Assembly (NCBI GenBank): GCA_015486905.1
Contig: WFQV01000143.1
Coordinates: forward strand, 1 to 5,833
Length of the DNA stretch: 5,833 nucleotides
From: Melioribacteraceae bacterium
Lineage (GTDB): Bacteria > Bacteroidota > Ignavibacteria > Ignavibacteriales > Melioribacteraceae
Reading direction: 5' to 3'
Below are positions 1-5,470 of the stretch, piece after piece; position 1 is the first letter of the stretch; every line of letters starts with the position of its first letter. Below the pieces are notes generated by a model. That model ran no database searches and was not told the DNA's origin. It was given only the letters and a program-made list of their open reading frames with translations. The translations under genes were made by a program, and so were the position numbers.

Positions 1-40
1 TCTTCTGAAGTAATCTAAATCTTTAAATGATTTTAAAGAG

Positions 41-67
41 AAGCCGAGCAAAAGCTCGGCTTTTTTT
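41..67 (+). terminator. Rho-independent terminator of an upstream gene
   Basis: A perfect 7-bp GC-rich stem (GCCGAGC 43-49 with GCTCGGC 54-60) has an AAAA loop, is extended by two A-T pairs, and runs into seven T residues (61-67). The T-tract lies only on the + side, so it should stop transcription coming from the left. The gene it serves ends outside the window or within the first 20 bases. A frame-1 stop (TAA at 16-18) would fit, but too little coding sequence is visible to call it. Confidence 0.85.
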
Positions 68-109
68 ACCTCCAAAGAATCATTAAATTGAAATTATTAA
101 TAATCACAC

Positions 110-129
110 CCACGGGTTGAAACCCGTGG
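110..129. repeat. REP-like perfect palindrome (CCACGGGTT / AACCCGTGG)
   Basis: Two 9-bp arms are separated by the dinucleotide GA and would fold into a strong hairpin. There is no T-tract, and it sits in non-coding DNA. This CCACGGGTT-type palindrome resembles the extragenic palindromic (REP) elements that RAYT (TnpA-REP, IS200-related) proteins are thought to mobilise. That link comes from recall of the motif type; no RAYT gene is present here, so the mobilisation idea is inference. Confidence 0.6.
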
Positions 130-142
130 CTAATGAGATCTC

Positions 143-184
143 CCCCGCTGGAGCTAAGAAAGATTTTATTCTTTCGGGGTTTTT
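143..184. repeat. Hairpin following the REP-like palindrome
   Basis: GAAAGA (158-163) pairs with TCTTTC (170-175), and an outer CCCCG (143-147) can pair with CGGGG (175-179), leaving a bulged interior. Five T residues follow (180-184), so it could act as a weak terminator. It is more likely the second half of the same repeat element as the palindrome at 110-129. The flanking string GATCTCCCCCGC (137-148) recurs with one change at 4338-4349. Confidence 0.4.
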
Positions 185-185
185 A

Positions 186-562
186 AAATAGCCGTAAAGA
201 GCACTTCCTTTTTAGCCTTGTAATAAGACAGACATTTTTCCAATATTCAACAAATTAAAAATTACCGTCATTACAAACCCTGCATTTGCGCAGATTGCAA
301 GAAATCTACGTTACAAAAATACAACTTCTCGCGACGAACCTCGCAGAATATGGGGGTAGTCGGACTATCCAACCATCCACTCATCCATTCATCCAATCAT
401 TCAAGGTTTTCGGTTTTACAAGAACCAACTTGAACCCCTTCAGTAAACCTTTCCCATTTTTAACTTTCAAATAATAATAAGACTAACATCTCGCGTCTTA
501 CCTCTTGCGTCTCACGTTCAACTATTTCTTATTTCTAGTTTCTCCTTTTTTATTTTTTTTAT
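186..562. other. Non-coding region with degenerate tandem repeats
   Basis: No convincing gene is present. The only sizeable open frame (286-474) reads through repeat DNA and has no ribosome-binding site. Visible structure includes five imperfect copies of an 8-mer of the form ANTCATCC at 363-402, two copies of a 14-mer at 489-502 and 503-516 that match at 11 of 14 positions, and three copies of a 7-mer (ATTTCTT-like) at 524-544. Such drifting short tandem repeats look like decayed replication-slippage DNA. Nothing else is recognisable here. Confidence 0.6.
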
Positions 563-564
563 TT

Positions 565-598
565 TTTGCAACAGATTTTAACCCTGTACCTAAGTTTG
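565..598 (+). promoter_or_regulatory. Possible Bacteroidota-type promoter for the 702-4033 operon
   Basis: TAAGTTTG at 591-598 fits the Bacteroidota -7 consensus TAnnTTTG exactly, and TTTG at 565-568 fits the -33 element. The spacing is 22 nt, where 19-21 is usual, so the match is slightly off. Transcription would start around 605 and give a leader of about 97 nt. In such AT-rich DNA these short boxes can arise by chance. Confidence 0.35.
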
Positions 599-640
599 TG
601 TTTTTTAATTATTATATTTTTCGAATAAAGTTTTATTATC

Positions 641-653
641 TTTAACAGTTAAA
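641..653. promoter_or_regulatory. 13-bp palindrome in the leader of the dipeptidase operon
   Basis: TTTAAC and GTTAAA are perfect inverted arms around a central A, lying about 50 bp upstream of the GTG start. It could be an operator for a small dimeric regulator. It is AT-rich and stands alone, so chance is a fair alternative. Confidence 0.25.
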
Positions 654-701
654 TTAAAATTATTTTATTGTAATTAAATATTAACAAAACAGAGGTTTAT
701 T

Positions 702-2072
702 GTGGAAACGACATTAAAATTTATTGAAGAAAACAAAGAAAGATTCCTTGAAGAGTTAAAAGATTATTTGCGAATTCCGAGCATTAGCGCTAAAGAGGAA
801 AATAAAAAAGATATGTTAAAATGCGCACAGTTCGTTGTTTCAAAATTAAAAGATGCAGGGATTAAAAAAACAAAGATTTACAAAACAAAATTACATCCTA
901 TTGTTTACGGTGAATGGCTTGGAGCAAAGGGTGCACCAACGGTTTTAATTTACGGGCATTACGACGTCCAACCTCCGGAACCGTTGGGACTGTGGAAAAC
1001 CCCACCTTTCGAACCTGATATTCGCGACGGTAAAATTTATGCACGAGGCGCTAACGACAATAAAGGACAAAATTTTGTCCACATCAAAAGCATTGAATCT
1101 CAAATGAAAACGTTAGGGAAACTTCCGGTAAATGTGAAGTTTATAATCGAAGGTGAAGAAGAAGTTGGGAGCGAAAGTTTGACTGAATTTATTAAAGAAC
1201 ATAAAGCAATGTTAAAATGTGATGCCGTTTTGATTTCCGACACCAGCCTTTACGCCGAAGGCGTTCCGACAATTAATTACGGCTTGCGCGGACTAACTTA
1301 CATGGAAGTTGAGGTTCAAGGCCCCAACCGCGATTTGCACTCAGGTAGTTTCGGCGGAGCAATTGCAAATCCGATTAATGAATTGGCGAAAATGATTGCC
1401 AAACTACACGACAAAAATGGTAAAGTTACAATCCCTAATTTTTACAAGGATGTTGTAAAAATTTCCAAGAAAGAAAAAGAGAACATTAAAGCATTGAAAT
1501 TCTCCGATAAGAAATTTGCAAAAGAATACGGTGTGCGCGAACTTCAAGGCGAAAAGGGCTATTCTACACTTGAGAGACTGTGGGTTCGACCTACATTGGA
1601 TTGCAACGGGATTTACGGCGGCTACACGGGCGAGGGTGCAAAGACGGTTTTACCGGCAAAAGCAACTGCAAAAATCAGTATGCGCCTTGTGCCTAATCAA
1701 GACCCACAAAAGATTGCAAAAGAGTTTACTAAATATGTAAAAGCTATTGCACCTAAGAGCGTTAAAGTTAACGTTAAACAAATGCACGGCGGGCATCCGA
1801 TTGCTTTTTCTTTAGACGACAAGGCAATTCAAGCCGGCGCTAATGCCGTAGGAAAAGCCTTCGATAAGAAAACCGTCTTTACACGTGAAGGGGGCTCAAT
1901 CCCAATCGTGGTGGACTTCAAAAATGTTCTGAAGGCGCCGGTAGTACTAATGGGGCTGGGTTTGGATACCGATGACATTCATTCACCTAACGAGCATTTT
2001 AACGTAGATTCTTTCTTTAAAGGAATTTACAGCTCGGTTTACTTTATGACGGAATTTGCGAAAGCAAAATAA
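702..2072 (+). CDS. M20 family dipeptidase (dinuclear zinc metallopeptidase)
   Basis: This 456-residue protein has the full-length architecture of cytosolic M20 dipeptidases (carnosinase/CNDP-like), which hydrolyse dipeptides with two zinc ions. Visible motifs: GHYDVQP at 85-91 with zinc ligand H86 and catalytic-loop D88; GANDNKG at 116-122 with bridging D119; EGEEEVGS at 150-157, with E153 as the probable general base and E154 as zinc ligand; ISD with D180; DLHSG at 211-215, whose H213 in relatives reaches into the partner subunit's active site and marks the dimerisation (lid) domain; GGSIP at 397-401; and DIHSPNE at 425-431 with ligand H427. All key residues are intact. There is no signal peptide, so it should be cytoplasmic. 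The start is GTG, 6 nt after AGAGG (691-695). It is the first gene of a probable three-gene operon; the next start is 14 nt past its stop. The exact substrate cannot be read from the sequence, and a related M20 deacylase or carboxypeptidase role remains possible. Confidence 0.93.
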   Translation: METTLKFIEENKERFLEELKDYLRIPSISAKEENKKDMLKCAQFVVSKLKDAGIKKTKIYKTKLHPIVYGEWLGAKGAPTVLIYGHYDVQPPEPLGLWKTPPFEPDIRDGKIYARGANDNKGQNFVHIKSIESQMKTLGKLPVNVKFIIEGEEEVGSESLTEFIKEHKAMLKCDAVLISDTSLYAEGVPTINYGLRGLTYMEVEVQGPNRDLHSGSFGGAIANPINELAKMIAKLHDKNGKVTIPNFYKDVVKISKKEKENIKALKFSDKKFAKEYGVRELQGEKGYSTLERLWVRPTLDCNGIYGGYTGEGAKTVLPAKATAKISMRLVPNQDPQKIAKEFTKYVKAIAPKSVKVNVKQMHGGHPIAFSLDDKAIQAGANAVGKAFDKKTVFTREGGSIPIVVDFKNVLKAPVVLMGLGLDTDDIHSPNEHFNVDSFFKGIYSSVYFMTEFAKAK

Positions 2073-2086
2073 TTGGAGGATTTAAA

Positions 2087-2935
2087 ATGAAACCTCTGAA
2101 AATAATTGCATCAATATTAGTCTTGTTAATAGGACTAACTTATTGCGGCGGAGGTGGCTCCGGAACGGAAGGGCAAAAACCGGAAACCTCTCCACGGAAA
2201 GAACATCAGATTCGTTCTTACAATTTGAAAGTGCAGAAGGAACAGGCAAAAAAGAGACGCCCTTGCGATGCCATTGCATTGAAGGAGTACGTGTTAAATA
2301 ATTATCCCGAAGGCACGTACCTTGTTGAGTTCGACAAGACTTACACTTACTCACTTCCCAAACCTGCGGTTTTGGATTATAAAACTGGTGGCGGGCATTA
2401 CGTTTTTGCAGTTATTGCAAAATCAAAAAAAGGTGAGCGTTTTATCGAAACGAAAAATATTGTCGGCTACGAATCCAGCTTTATCAACTTGGACAGCACA
2501 AAATTAGGCACCGCTTTTTTCTACCTTACATGCTTCAAGTGTAGTAAAGATAATAAGTTCAACAAGGTGTGGGAGGCGGAAGTCCCTATCCACGGGGGGT
2601 TCAACTCAATGACGATTAAACGCTGGAAAGCAAAAAATATTCTTTACGTGGATTTGGATTTTGAGGACGGAATAATTTCCGGGCATCGCGATTTTAATTA
2701 TTTCTTAATTAACGGCATCGAAAAGAAACCGCATCTGTTGGAAACGTACGTGGGAATTGCACATAAGCGTACACTTGCAAATGTTAACGACGACAAGTTT
2801 CCCGATTATTACGAGTACCGCTTTGCCGATACGGTCACTTATGTTAAAATAATCGATTCAATTCCGTTCTATTGGGACACGCTTAAACATCTTTACGTAA
2901 CAAAGGTAAGCCGCCGTTGGTGGCGTAAGTATTGA
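2087..2935 (+). CDS. Predicted lipoprotein of unknown function
   Basis: I do not recognise this family. The N-terminus is a lipoprotein signal: K2 and K5, a hydrophobic stretch (about 6-17), then LTYC with C20 as the likely lipidated cysteine. Tyr at -1 is atypical for the lipobox but tolerated in Bacteroidota-type lipoproteins. A flexible Gly/Ser/Glu/Lys/Arg-rich linker (21-60) follows. The remainder looks globular and beta-rich with many aromatic residues. It has a CxxC pair (C149, C152), an additional C60, and a loop at 232-243 (NVNDDKFPDYYE) resembling degenerate DxNxDGxxDxxE calcium-binding repeats. The C-terminus is very basic (SRRWWRKY). A strong GGAGG (2075-2079) lies 7 nt before the ATG. 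It is 14 nt from the dipeptidase gene and 9 nt from the next gene, so it is probably co-transcribed with both. Placement in the cell envelope is predicted; its role is unknown. Confidence 0.85.
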   Translation: MKPLKIIASILVLLIGLTYCGGGGSGTEGQKPETSPRKEHQIRSYNLKVQKEQAKKRRPCDAIALKEYVLNNYPEGTYLVEFDKTYTYSLPKPAVLDYKTGGGHYVFAVIAKSKKGERFIETKNIVGYESSFINLDSTKLGTAFFYLTCFKCSKDNKFNKVWEAEVPIHGGFNSMTIKRWKAKNILYVDLDFEDGIISGHRDFNYFLINGIEKKPHLLETYVGIAHKRTLANVNDDKFPDYYEYRFADTVTYVKIIDSIPFYWDTLKHLYVTKVSRRWWRKY

Positions 2936-2944
2936 AGGTCCTGA

Positions 2945-4033
2945 ATGTTTGTTTCTGAAAATGAAAATATAGGATTTTGGGATTTTCTGGAAACCACCTT
3001 TAGTAATTTTCGAATGGATGAGAGTGGCAGAATTCTTTCATTTCAAAATGTTGAAAAAGAATACGAGTCCCTTCGTTACGGTGTGGGAGCGAGAATTTCG
3101 AACCCCTCCTATTTGGAAGTGGAGGGTGAAGATGCCCTTGGTTTTCTTCAGAGACTTTCTACACAAGATGTTTCAAAAGCAAGTGAAGAGAAGAAAATAT
3201 CCGCGCTTTTTCTGAACGAGAGCGGAAGAATTATTGATAGAGTAAGAATATTTAAAGACGGTCAAAAATTTGTAATTCTCGGTAGTAAAATTTATGAGGA
3301 AAAAATAAACCTCTGGTTTCAACGGTATTTGTTGAATGAAAAAATTCAATTAACCAAAAGAAATGATTTCCTGGTTTTTGAATTGCTCGGGATGCAAGCC
3401 GAGTCTTTTGTTACTTTACTTGTTGACGAAAAAACAGAAATTAACCTTAACACCATTTCAGAGCAATTTACTTCGAATTTTAAATATCTATTTTTGAAAG
3501 ATGAAAGCGTTTCGGGTATCCCACGTTTTAAAATCTTGATAGAAAAGAAAAACGCAAAACCTTTTGTAGAATATTTGCTTGCTAATAAATCTGTTTTTAA
3601 TTTTAATTTTGTAGGTGAGGAAGCTTTTGAGATTTTTAGGCTCGAAAACGGAATTCCTAAAGCACCTAATGAGATAAATGATTTATTCCTCCCGCTTGAG
3701 TTGAATCTTGCAAATGAAATTGATTTTACTAAAAGTAATTTTGTCGGATTTGAATTTGCGGTTAAGGTCAACGGTTGGATTTCCGAAAAACGTAGATTGG
3801 CAATTGCACTTTTTGACAAAGAGCCGGAATTTACTTTACCATTTATTGTTGAGGAAAATCAAAAAGAAATTGGAGTGGTTTCATCAAAAGTATTTTCTAG
3901 ATATTTAAAAACATTCATCGGTTTGGGAGTTTTTAATGAGGAAAAAATAAATGGCGATGAGGAAGAATTGAATGTTAAAATAAAGGATGAAATTTTTAAA
4001 ATCAAATTTCAAAAACCGCCTTTAAAAAGATGA
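2945..4033 (+). CDS. ygfZ: YgfZ/GcvT-like folate-binding-fold protein, signature Cys absent
   Basis: The 362 residues fit the YgfZ branch of the GcvT aminomethyltransferase superfamily. Members bind folate and support MiaB-type and other Fe-S enzymes, including tRNA modification. Family features seen: an N-terminal segment (about 40-75) with RYGVGARI, VEGEDALGFLQRLSTQDV; NESGRIIDRVRIF (91-103), matching the usual L...GR..D...; and a central RLENGIPKAPNE (232-243) followed by PLELNL (250-255). The hallmark KGCYxGQE is present only as KSNFVGFE (263-270): the Cys is Asn and the Gln is Phe, while K, aromatic, G and E remain. The C-terminal beta domain starts near KRRLAIALF (282-290). GAAGG (2934-2938) overlaps the previous stop and is well placed for the ATG. 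A later Met at residue 24 is possible but has no better ribosome site. The reading frame is intact, so the loss is substitution rather than decay. It may be a diverged paralogue with altered chemistry, or may still act through folate binding alone. Confidence 0.78.
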   Translation: MFVSENENIGFWDFLETTFSNFRMDESGRILSFQNVEKEYESLRYGVGARISNPSYLEVEGEDALGFLQRLSTQDVSKASEEKKISALFLNESGRIIDRVRIFKDGQKFVILGSKIYEEKINLWFQRYLLNEKIQLTKRNDFLVFELLGMQAESFVTLLVDEKTEINLNTISEQFTSNFKYLFLKDESVSGIPRFKILIEKKNAKPFVEYLLANKSVFNFNFVGEEAFEIFRLENGIPKAPNEINDLFLPLELNLANEIDFTKSNFVGFEFAVKVNGWISEKRRLAIALFDKEPEFTLPFIVEENQKEIGVVSSKVFSRYLKTFIGLGVFNEEKINGDEEELNVKIKDEIFKIKFQKPPLKR

Positions 4034-4095
4034 AAAGTTCATGGCTGATTTAAGATGCCCAAGGGGAATGATTATTAATTTAATTATGAATGATG

Positions 4096-4119
4096 AACCT
4101 GTCTGCCGGCAGGCAGGTT
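4096..4119. repeat. 24-bp GC-rich palindrome (ACCTGTCTGCC / GGCAGGCAGGT)
   Basis: The arms 4097-4107 and 4108-4118 are complementary at 10 of 11 positions, with a G-T wobble at the eleventh, and an outer A-T pair extends them. There is no loop spacer and no T-tract, so as DNA it is a near-perfect palindrome and a cruciform candidate, not a standard terminator. It lies about 60 bp after the operon's last stop, and its GC content stands out from the surrounding AT-rich DNA. CCTGCCTGCC-type palindromes recur between genes in many environmental genomes; that is from recall. Confidence 0.6.
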
Positions 4120-4285
4120 ATGAATCATGAATGTTTGATGAGTAAATTGATCACTTGAATGGATGATTGTTCTGTTATTTTTTGCTTAGAGATTGAGGTT
4201 AAGGTTGAGACTTGTTGCAAATTTCCGAAAAACAAAGTCTGCAAAATAATTTGAGCAAAGCTCCACATGAGAGACGTCTCATTAA

Positions 4286-4305
4286 GCCCGAGTTTTAGCT
4301 CGGGC
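4286..4305. repeat. Hairpin GCCCGAG / CTCGGGC
   Basis: A perfect 7-bp GC-rich stem (4286-4292 with 4299-4305) has a TTTTAG loop. No T-tract follows on either side, so it does not fit an intrinsic terminator. It may be a structured leader element of the downstream adenosyltransferase gene or an inert repeat. Confidence 0.45.
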
Positions 4306-4315
4306 GTATTGAGAA

Positions 4316-4332
4316 AAAACACAAAGTGTTTT
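4316..4332. repeat. Hairpin AAAACAC / GTGTTTT
   Basis: A perfect 7-bp stem with an AAA loop. The 3' arm ends in four T residues that are part of the stem itself. It is the second of three closely stacked hairpins in the 115 bp before the pduO start, and is weak on its own. Confidence 0.35.
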
Positions 4333-4343
4333 GGTGCGATTTC

Positions 4344-4360
4344 CCCCGCCTTTGGCGGGG
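4344..4360. repeat. GC-only hairpin CCCCGCC / GGCGGGG upstream of pduO
   Basis: Seven G-C pairs enclose a TTT loop, ending 40 nt before the pduO ATG and 25 nt before its ribosome-binding site. It is followed by CAGGCAATAA with no T-tract. Together with GATTTCCCCCGC (4338-4349), shared with 137-148 but for one base, it looks like a copy of a dispersed extragenic repeat. If transcribed, it would be a very stable 5' UTR structure. Confidence 0.5.
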
Positions 4361-4400
4361 CAGGCAATAATCGTGACAAAACTTTGGAGAGATATAAACG

Positions 4401-4943
4401 ATGAAGGTTTACACTAAAACAGGCGACGGAGGAATGACTTCGCTATTTGGCGGAAAAAGAGTTTCTAAAAACGATTTGCGTTTGGAGACATACGGAACAA
4501 TCGATGAACTGAACGCAGTAATCGGATTAGCGGTGGTTAAAGTAGAATCGGAAAAATCCAAAGAGCTTTTAATTAAAATTCAAAACGATTTATTTGTAGC
4601 CGGCTCCGATTTGGCAGCACCGAATGAAAATGCGAAATATCCGATTCCTCGTATTAAAAAAGAAATGGTGGAATTCTTAGAGGAACAAATAGATGAAATT
4701 GATAGTCAAATTCCACAGTTGAAAAATTTTATTTTGCCAGGCGGAACGGAAGGTGCTTCCGTTTTGAATATTGCAAGAACCATTTGCCGAAGAGCCGAAA
4801 GAAAAACCGTTGCATTAAAAGAAATTGAAAAAATTAATGAAATGGTGATTGTTTATTTGAATCGACTTTCGGATTTTTTGTTTGAATTAGCCCGATTTGA
4901 AAATTTTATTACCAATACGCCCGAAAGAAATTGGCAGAAATAA
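4401..4943 (+). CDS. pduO: PduO-type corrinoid (cob(I)alamin) adenosyltransferase
   Basis: This enzyme transfers the adenosyl group of ATP to cob(I)alamin to make coenzyme B12, and forms trimers in the cytoplasm. The 180-residue length is typical. Motifs: the N-terminal ATP loop TKTGDGGMTSLFGGKRVSK (5-23), then YGTIDELN (31-38) with D35; FILPGGTEGAS (110-120), where F110 matches the Phe that lies beneath the corrin ring in the Lactobacillus reuteri enzyme; ARTICRRAER (125-134) with R126, R130 and E133; and NRLSDFLFELAR (154-165). D35 and R126 correspond to the conserved subunit-interface salt bridge. All signature residues are present. GGAGAG (4386-4391) lies 9 nt before the ATG. The stop codon ends 2 nt before mature tmRNA, so a read-through transcript would contain both. 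No cobalamin riboswitch is visible upstream, so B12 control at this locus is not supported. Confidence 0.95.
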   Translation: MKVYTKTGDGGMTSLFGGKRVSKNDLRLETYGTIDELNAVIGLAVVKVESEKSKELLIKIQNDLFVAGSDLAAPNENAKYPIPRIKKEMVEFLEEQIDEIDSQIPQLKNFILPGGTEGASVLNIARTICRRAERKTVALKEIEKINEMVIVYLNRLSDFLFELARFENFITNTPERNWQK

Positions 4944-4945
4944 TT

Positions 4946-5297
4946 GGGGGTGAAATTGGTTTCGACGGGGTTACTAAGTTCTTTGAACTGCGCACCGTGT
5001 TTCCGCAGACACGTAAAACAGCGGGACAAAAACTAAATGGCGAATATAATTACGCTTTAGCTGCGTAAATTAAACGCAGCCGTTCTCCGAGTCCTTTCGC
5101 CCCGGGATTCGGAAGAACGCCGTTTGGGGCGATAGCCAAACCGATTACCCGAGTAGGTGAGGCGAAATTTTAATCGGGCTGGCTTGATTAAATCCTGTCT
5201 GTCGGAGTTAATCAAGCGAGAGACAAAAGGCAGACTATGTGTGTAGATGTTCATTGGACGGTAATTTCGGACGCGGGTTCAACTCCCGCCACCTCCA
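4946..5297 (+). ncRNA. ssrA: Transfer-messenger RNA (tmRNA), ribosome rescue
   Basis: tmRNA with SmpB frees stalled ribosomes and tags the unfinished protein for proteolysis. The 5' acceptor strand GGGGGTG (4946-4952) pairs with CACCTCC (5290-5296), with a G-U at the third pair as in E. coli, and the tRNA-like domain carries GGTTTCGACGGG. The T arm is GCGGG-TTCAACT-CCCGC (5273-5289), and A5297 is the discriminator. CTC follows, so the CCA must be added after transcription. PK1 is visible: CTGCG 4988-4992 with CGCAG 5004-5008, and CGTGT 4996-5000 with ACACG 5009-5013. After the tag, CTGCG/CGCAG (5061-5065/5075-5079) forms the post-tag helix. A stem from 5081-5094 to 5105-5119 has loop TCGCCCC (5097-5103) pairing with GGGGCGA (5126-5132). 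Another knot combines CTTGATTAA/TTAATCAAG (5183-5191/5208-5216) with TGTCT/AGACA (5196-5200/5221-5225). The molecule is one-piece, not permuted. Confidence 0.97.
5039..5068 (+). other. tmRNA tag reading frame, GEYNYALAA-stop
   Basis: The frame GGC GAA TAT AAT TAC GCT TTA GCT GCG TAA follows PK1 and ends at the edge of the post-tag helix. The resume codon is taken as GGC (Gly), by comparison with Bacteroidota tags such as GENNYALAA. The YALAA end is the usual ClpXP-type degron. The resume codon is inferred by analogy; the downstream residues are certain. Confidence 0.88.
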
Positions 5298-5298
5298 C

Positions 5299-5337
5299 TC
5301 AGTCTTCGTTTTGAGCGCAGCGAAAAACGAAGACTGA
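5299..5337. repeat. 14-bp hairpin immediately after tmRNA
   Basis: TCAGTCTTCGTTTT (5299-5312) pairs perfectly with AAAACGAAGACTGA (5324-5337) around an 11-nt loop. It begins 2 nt past the tmRNA discriminator base, and no T-tract follows directly. It may protect or define the tmRNA 3' end, or be the first half of a two-hairpin module also found after the GIY-YIG gene (5672-5691). The loop-side string GTTTTGAGCGC (5308-5318) is the inverse complement of 5390-5400. Confidence 0.65.
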
Positions 5338-5377
5338 ACCGGCGAAGCCCCGCAGAGCGGGGCGAAGACGGTTTTTT
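5337..5377 (+). terminator. Probable intrinsic terminator of ssrA (hairpin plus six T)
   Basis: The inner stem GCCCCGC/GCGGGGC (5347-5353/5357-5363, AGA loop) is flanked by a purine-rich internal loop (GCGAA opposite GAAGA). An outer stem AACCG/CGGTT (5337-5341/5369-5373) runs into TTTTTT (5372-5377). This is the first T-tract hairpin after tmRNA and should end its transcript. The part from 5340 onward belongs to the 363-bp tandem unit. Confidence 0.7.
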
Positions 5378-5470
5378 AATGTAAAATTAGCGCTCAAAAC
5401 TACGCCTGACACGTCAGTTAAAAGATGAAATATTATGTTTACATAATAAAGAGCGAGAAGTATCCCCAAA
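5340..5470 (+). repeat. Direct repeat, copy 1 (131 bp visible, exact)
   Basis: Every base of this block is identical to 5703-5833. It includes the GC hairpin with T-tract, the AT-rich leader with the palindrome at 5406-5417, and the first 15 codons of the GIY-YIG gene. The identity is cut off only by the window end, so the true repeat is probably longer, with a 363-bp period. Confidence 0.97.
5406..5417. promoter_or_regulatory. CTGAC-AC-GTCAG inverted repeat before the GIY-YIG gene
   Basis: Perfect 5-bp arms surround a 2-bp centre, ending 7 nt before the ATG, where a ribosome-binding site would normally lie. No clear Shine-Dalgarno is present (only AAAAG at 5420-5424). It could be a protein-binding site, for example for autoregulation, or a small RNA hairpin. 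It is repeated identically at 5769-5780. Confidence 0.35.

Larger units (their letters stand above)
4034..4400. other. Non-coding region with multiple hairpins between ygfZ-like gene and pduO
   Basis: No gene is supported over this 367-bp stretch. It holds near-direct repeats of ATGAATGATGAA type on both sides of a GC palindrome (4086-4097 and 4120-4132), a GAATGGATGATTG string (4157-4169) that is the reverse-strand form of the 8-mer repeats at 363-402, and a purine-rich GATTGAGGTTAAGGTTGAG stretch (4191-4209). It also contains the perfect 10-bp palindrome GAGACGTCTC (4271-4280) and three further hairpins listed separately. No cobalamin riboswitch signature was seen, and no clear promoter or T-tract terminator could be assigned. 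Confidence 0.6.

Noticed and set aside
286..474. 62-codon open frame in the first intergenic region
   Set aside because: It has no ribosome-binding site, its composition is dictated by the 8-mer repeats (THPFIQSF), and it has no recognisable domain.
2082..2354. 90-codon minus-strand frame over the lipoprotein gene start
   Set aside because: It is antisense to a gene with a strong ribosome site and signal peptide, and has no independent support.
3346..3819. 157-codon antisense frame inside the ygfZ-like gene
   Set aside because: It is fully contained opposite a well-supported gene and is rich in Ser/Lys/Phe, as expected from the complementary strand of AT-rich coding DNA. No start signal or domain is visible.
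4125..4379. 84-codon minus-strand frame between the ygfZ-like gene and pduO
   Set aside because: It spans several hairpins and repeat strings and has no ribosome-binding site or domain. The PAPPKAGE stretch is just the translated GC hairpin.
4034..4400. Cobalamin riboswitch upstream of the adenosyltransferase
   Set aside because: No B12-box-like GCCACTG core or matching multi-stem layout was found; the hairpins present are simple and unrelated.
5057..5254. 65-codon minus-strand frame within tmRNA
   Set aside because: It lies wholly inside the structured ssrA gene, whose pairing explains the sequence.
5298..5424. tRNA gene or prophage attL after ssrA
   Set aside because: No cloverleaf and no duplicated piece of the tmRNA 3' end was seen downstream within the window, so classic integrase-type attachment is not supported here.
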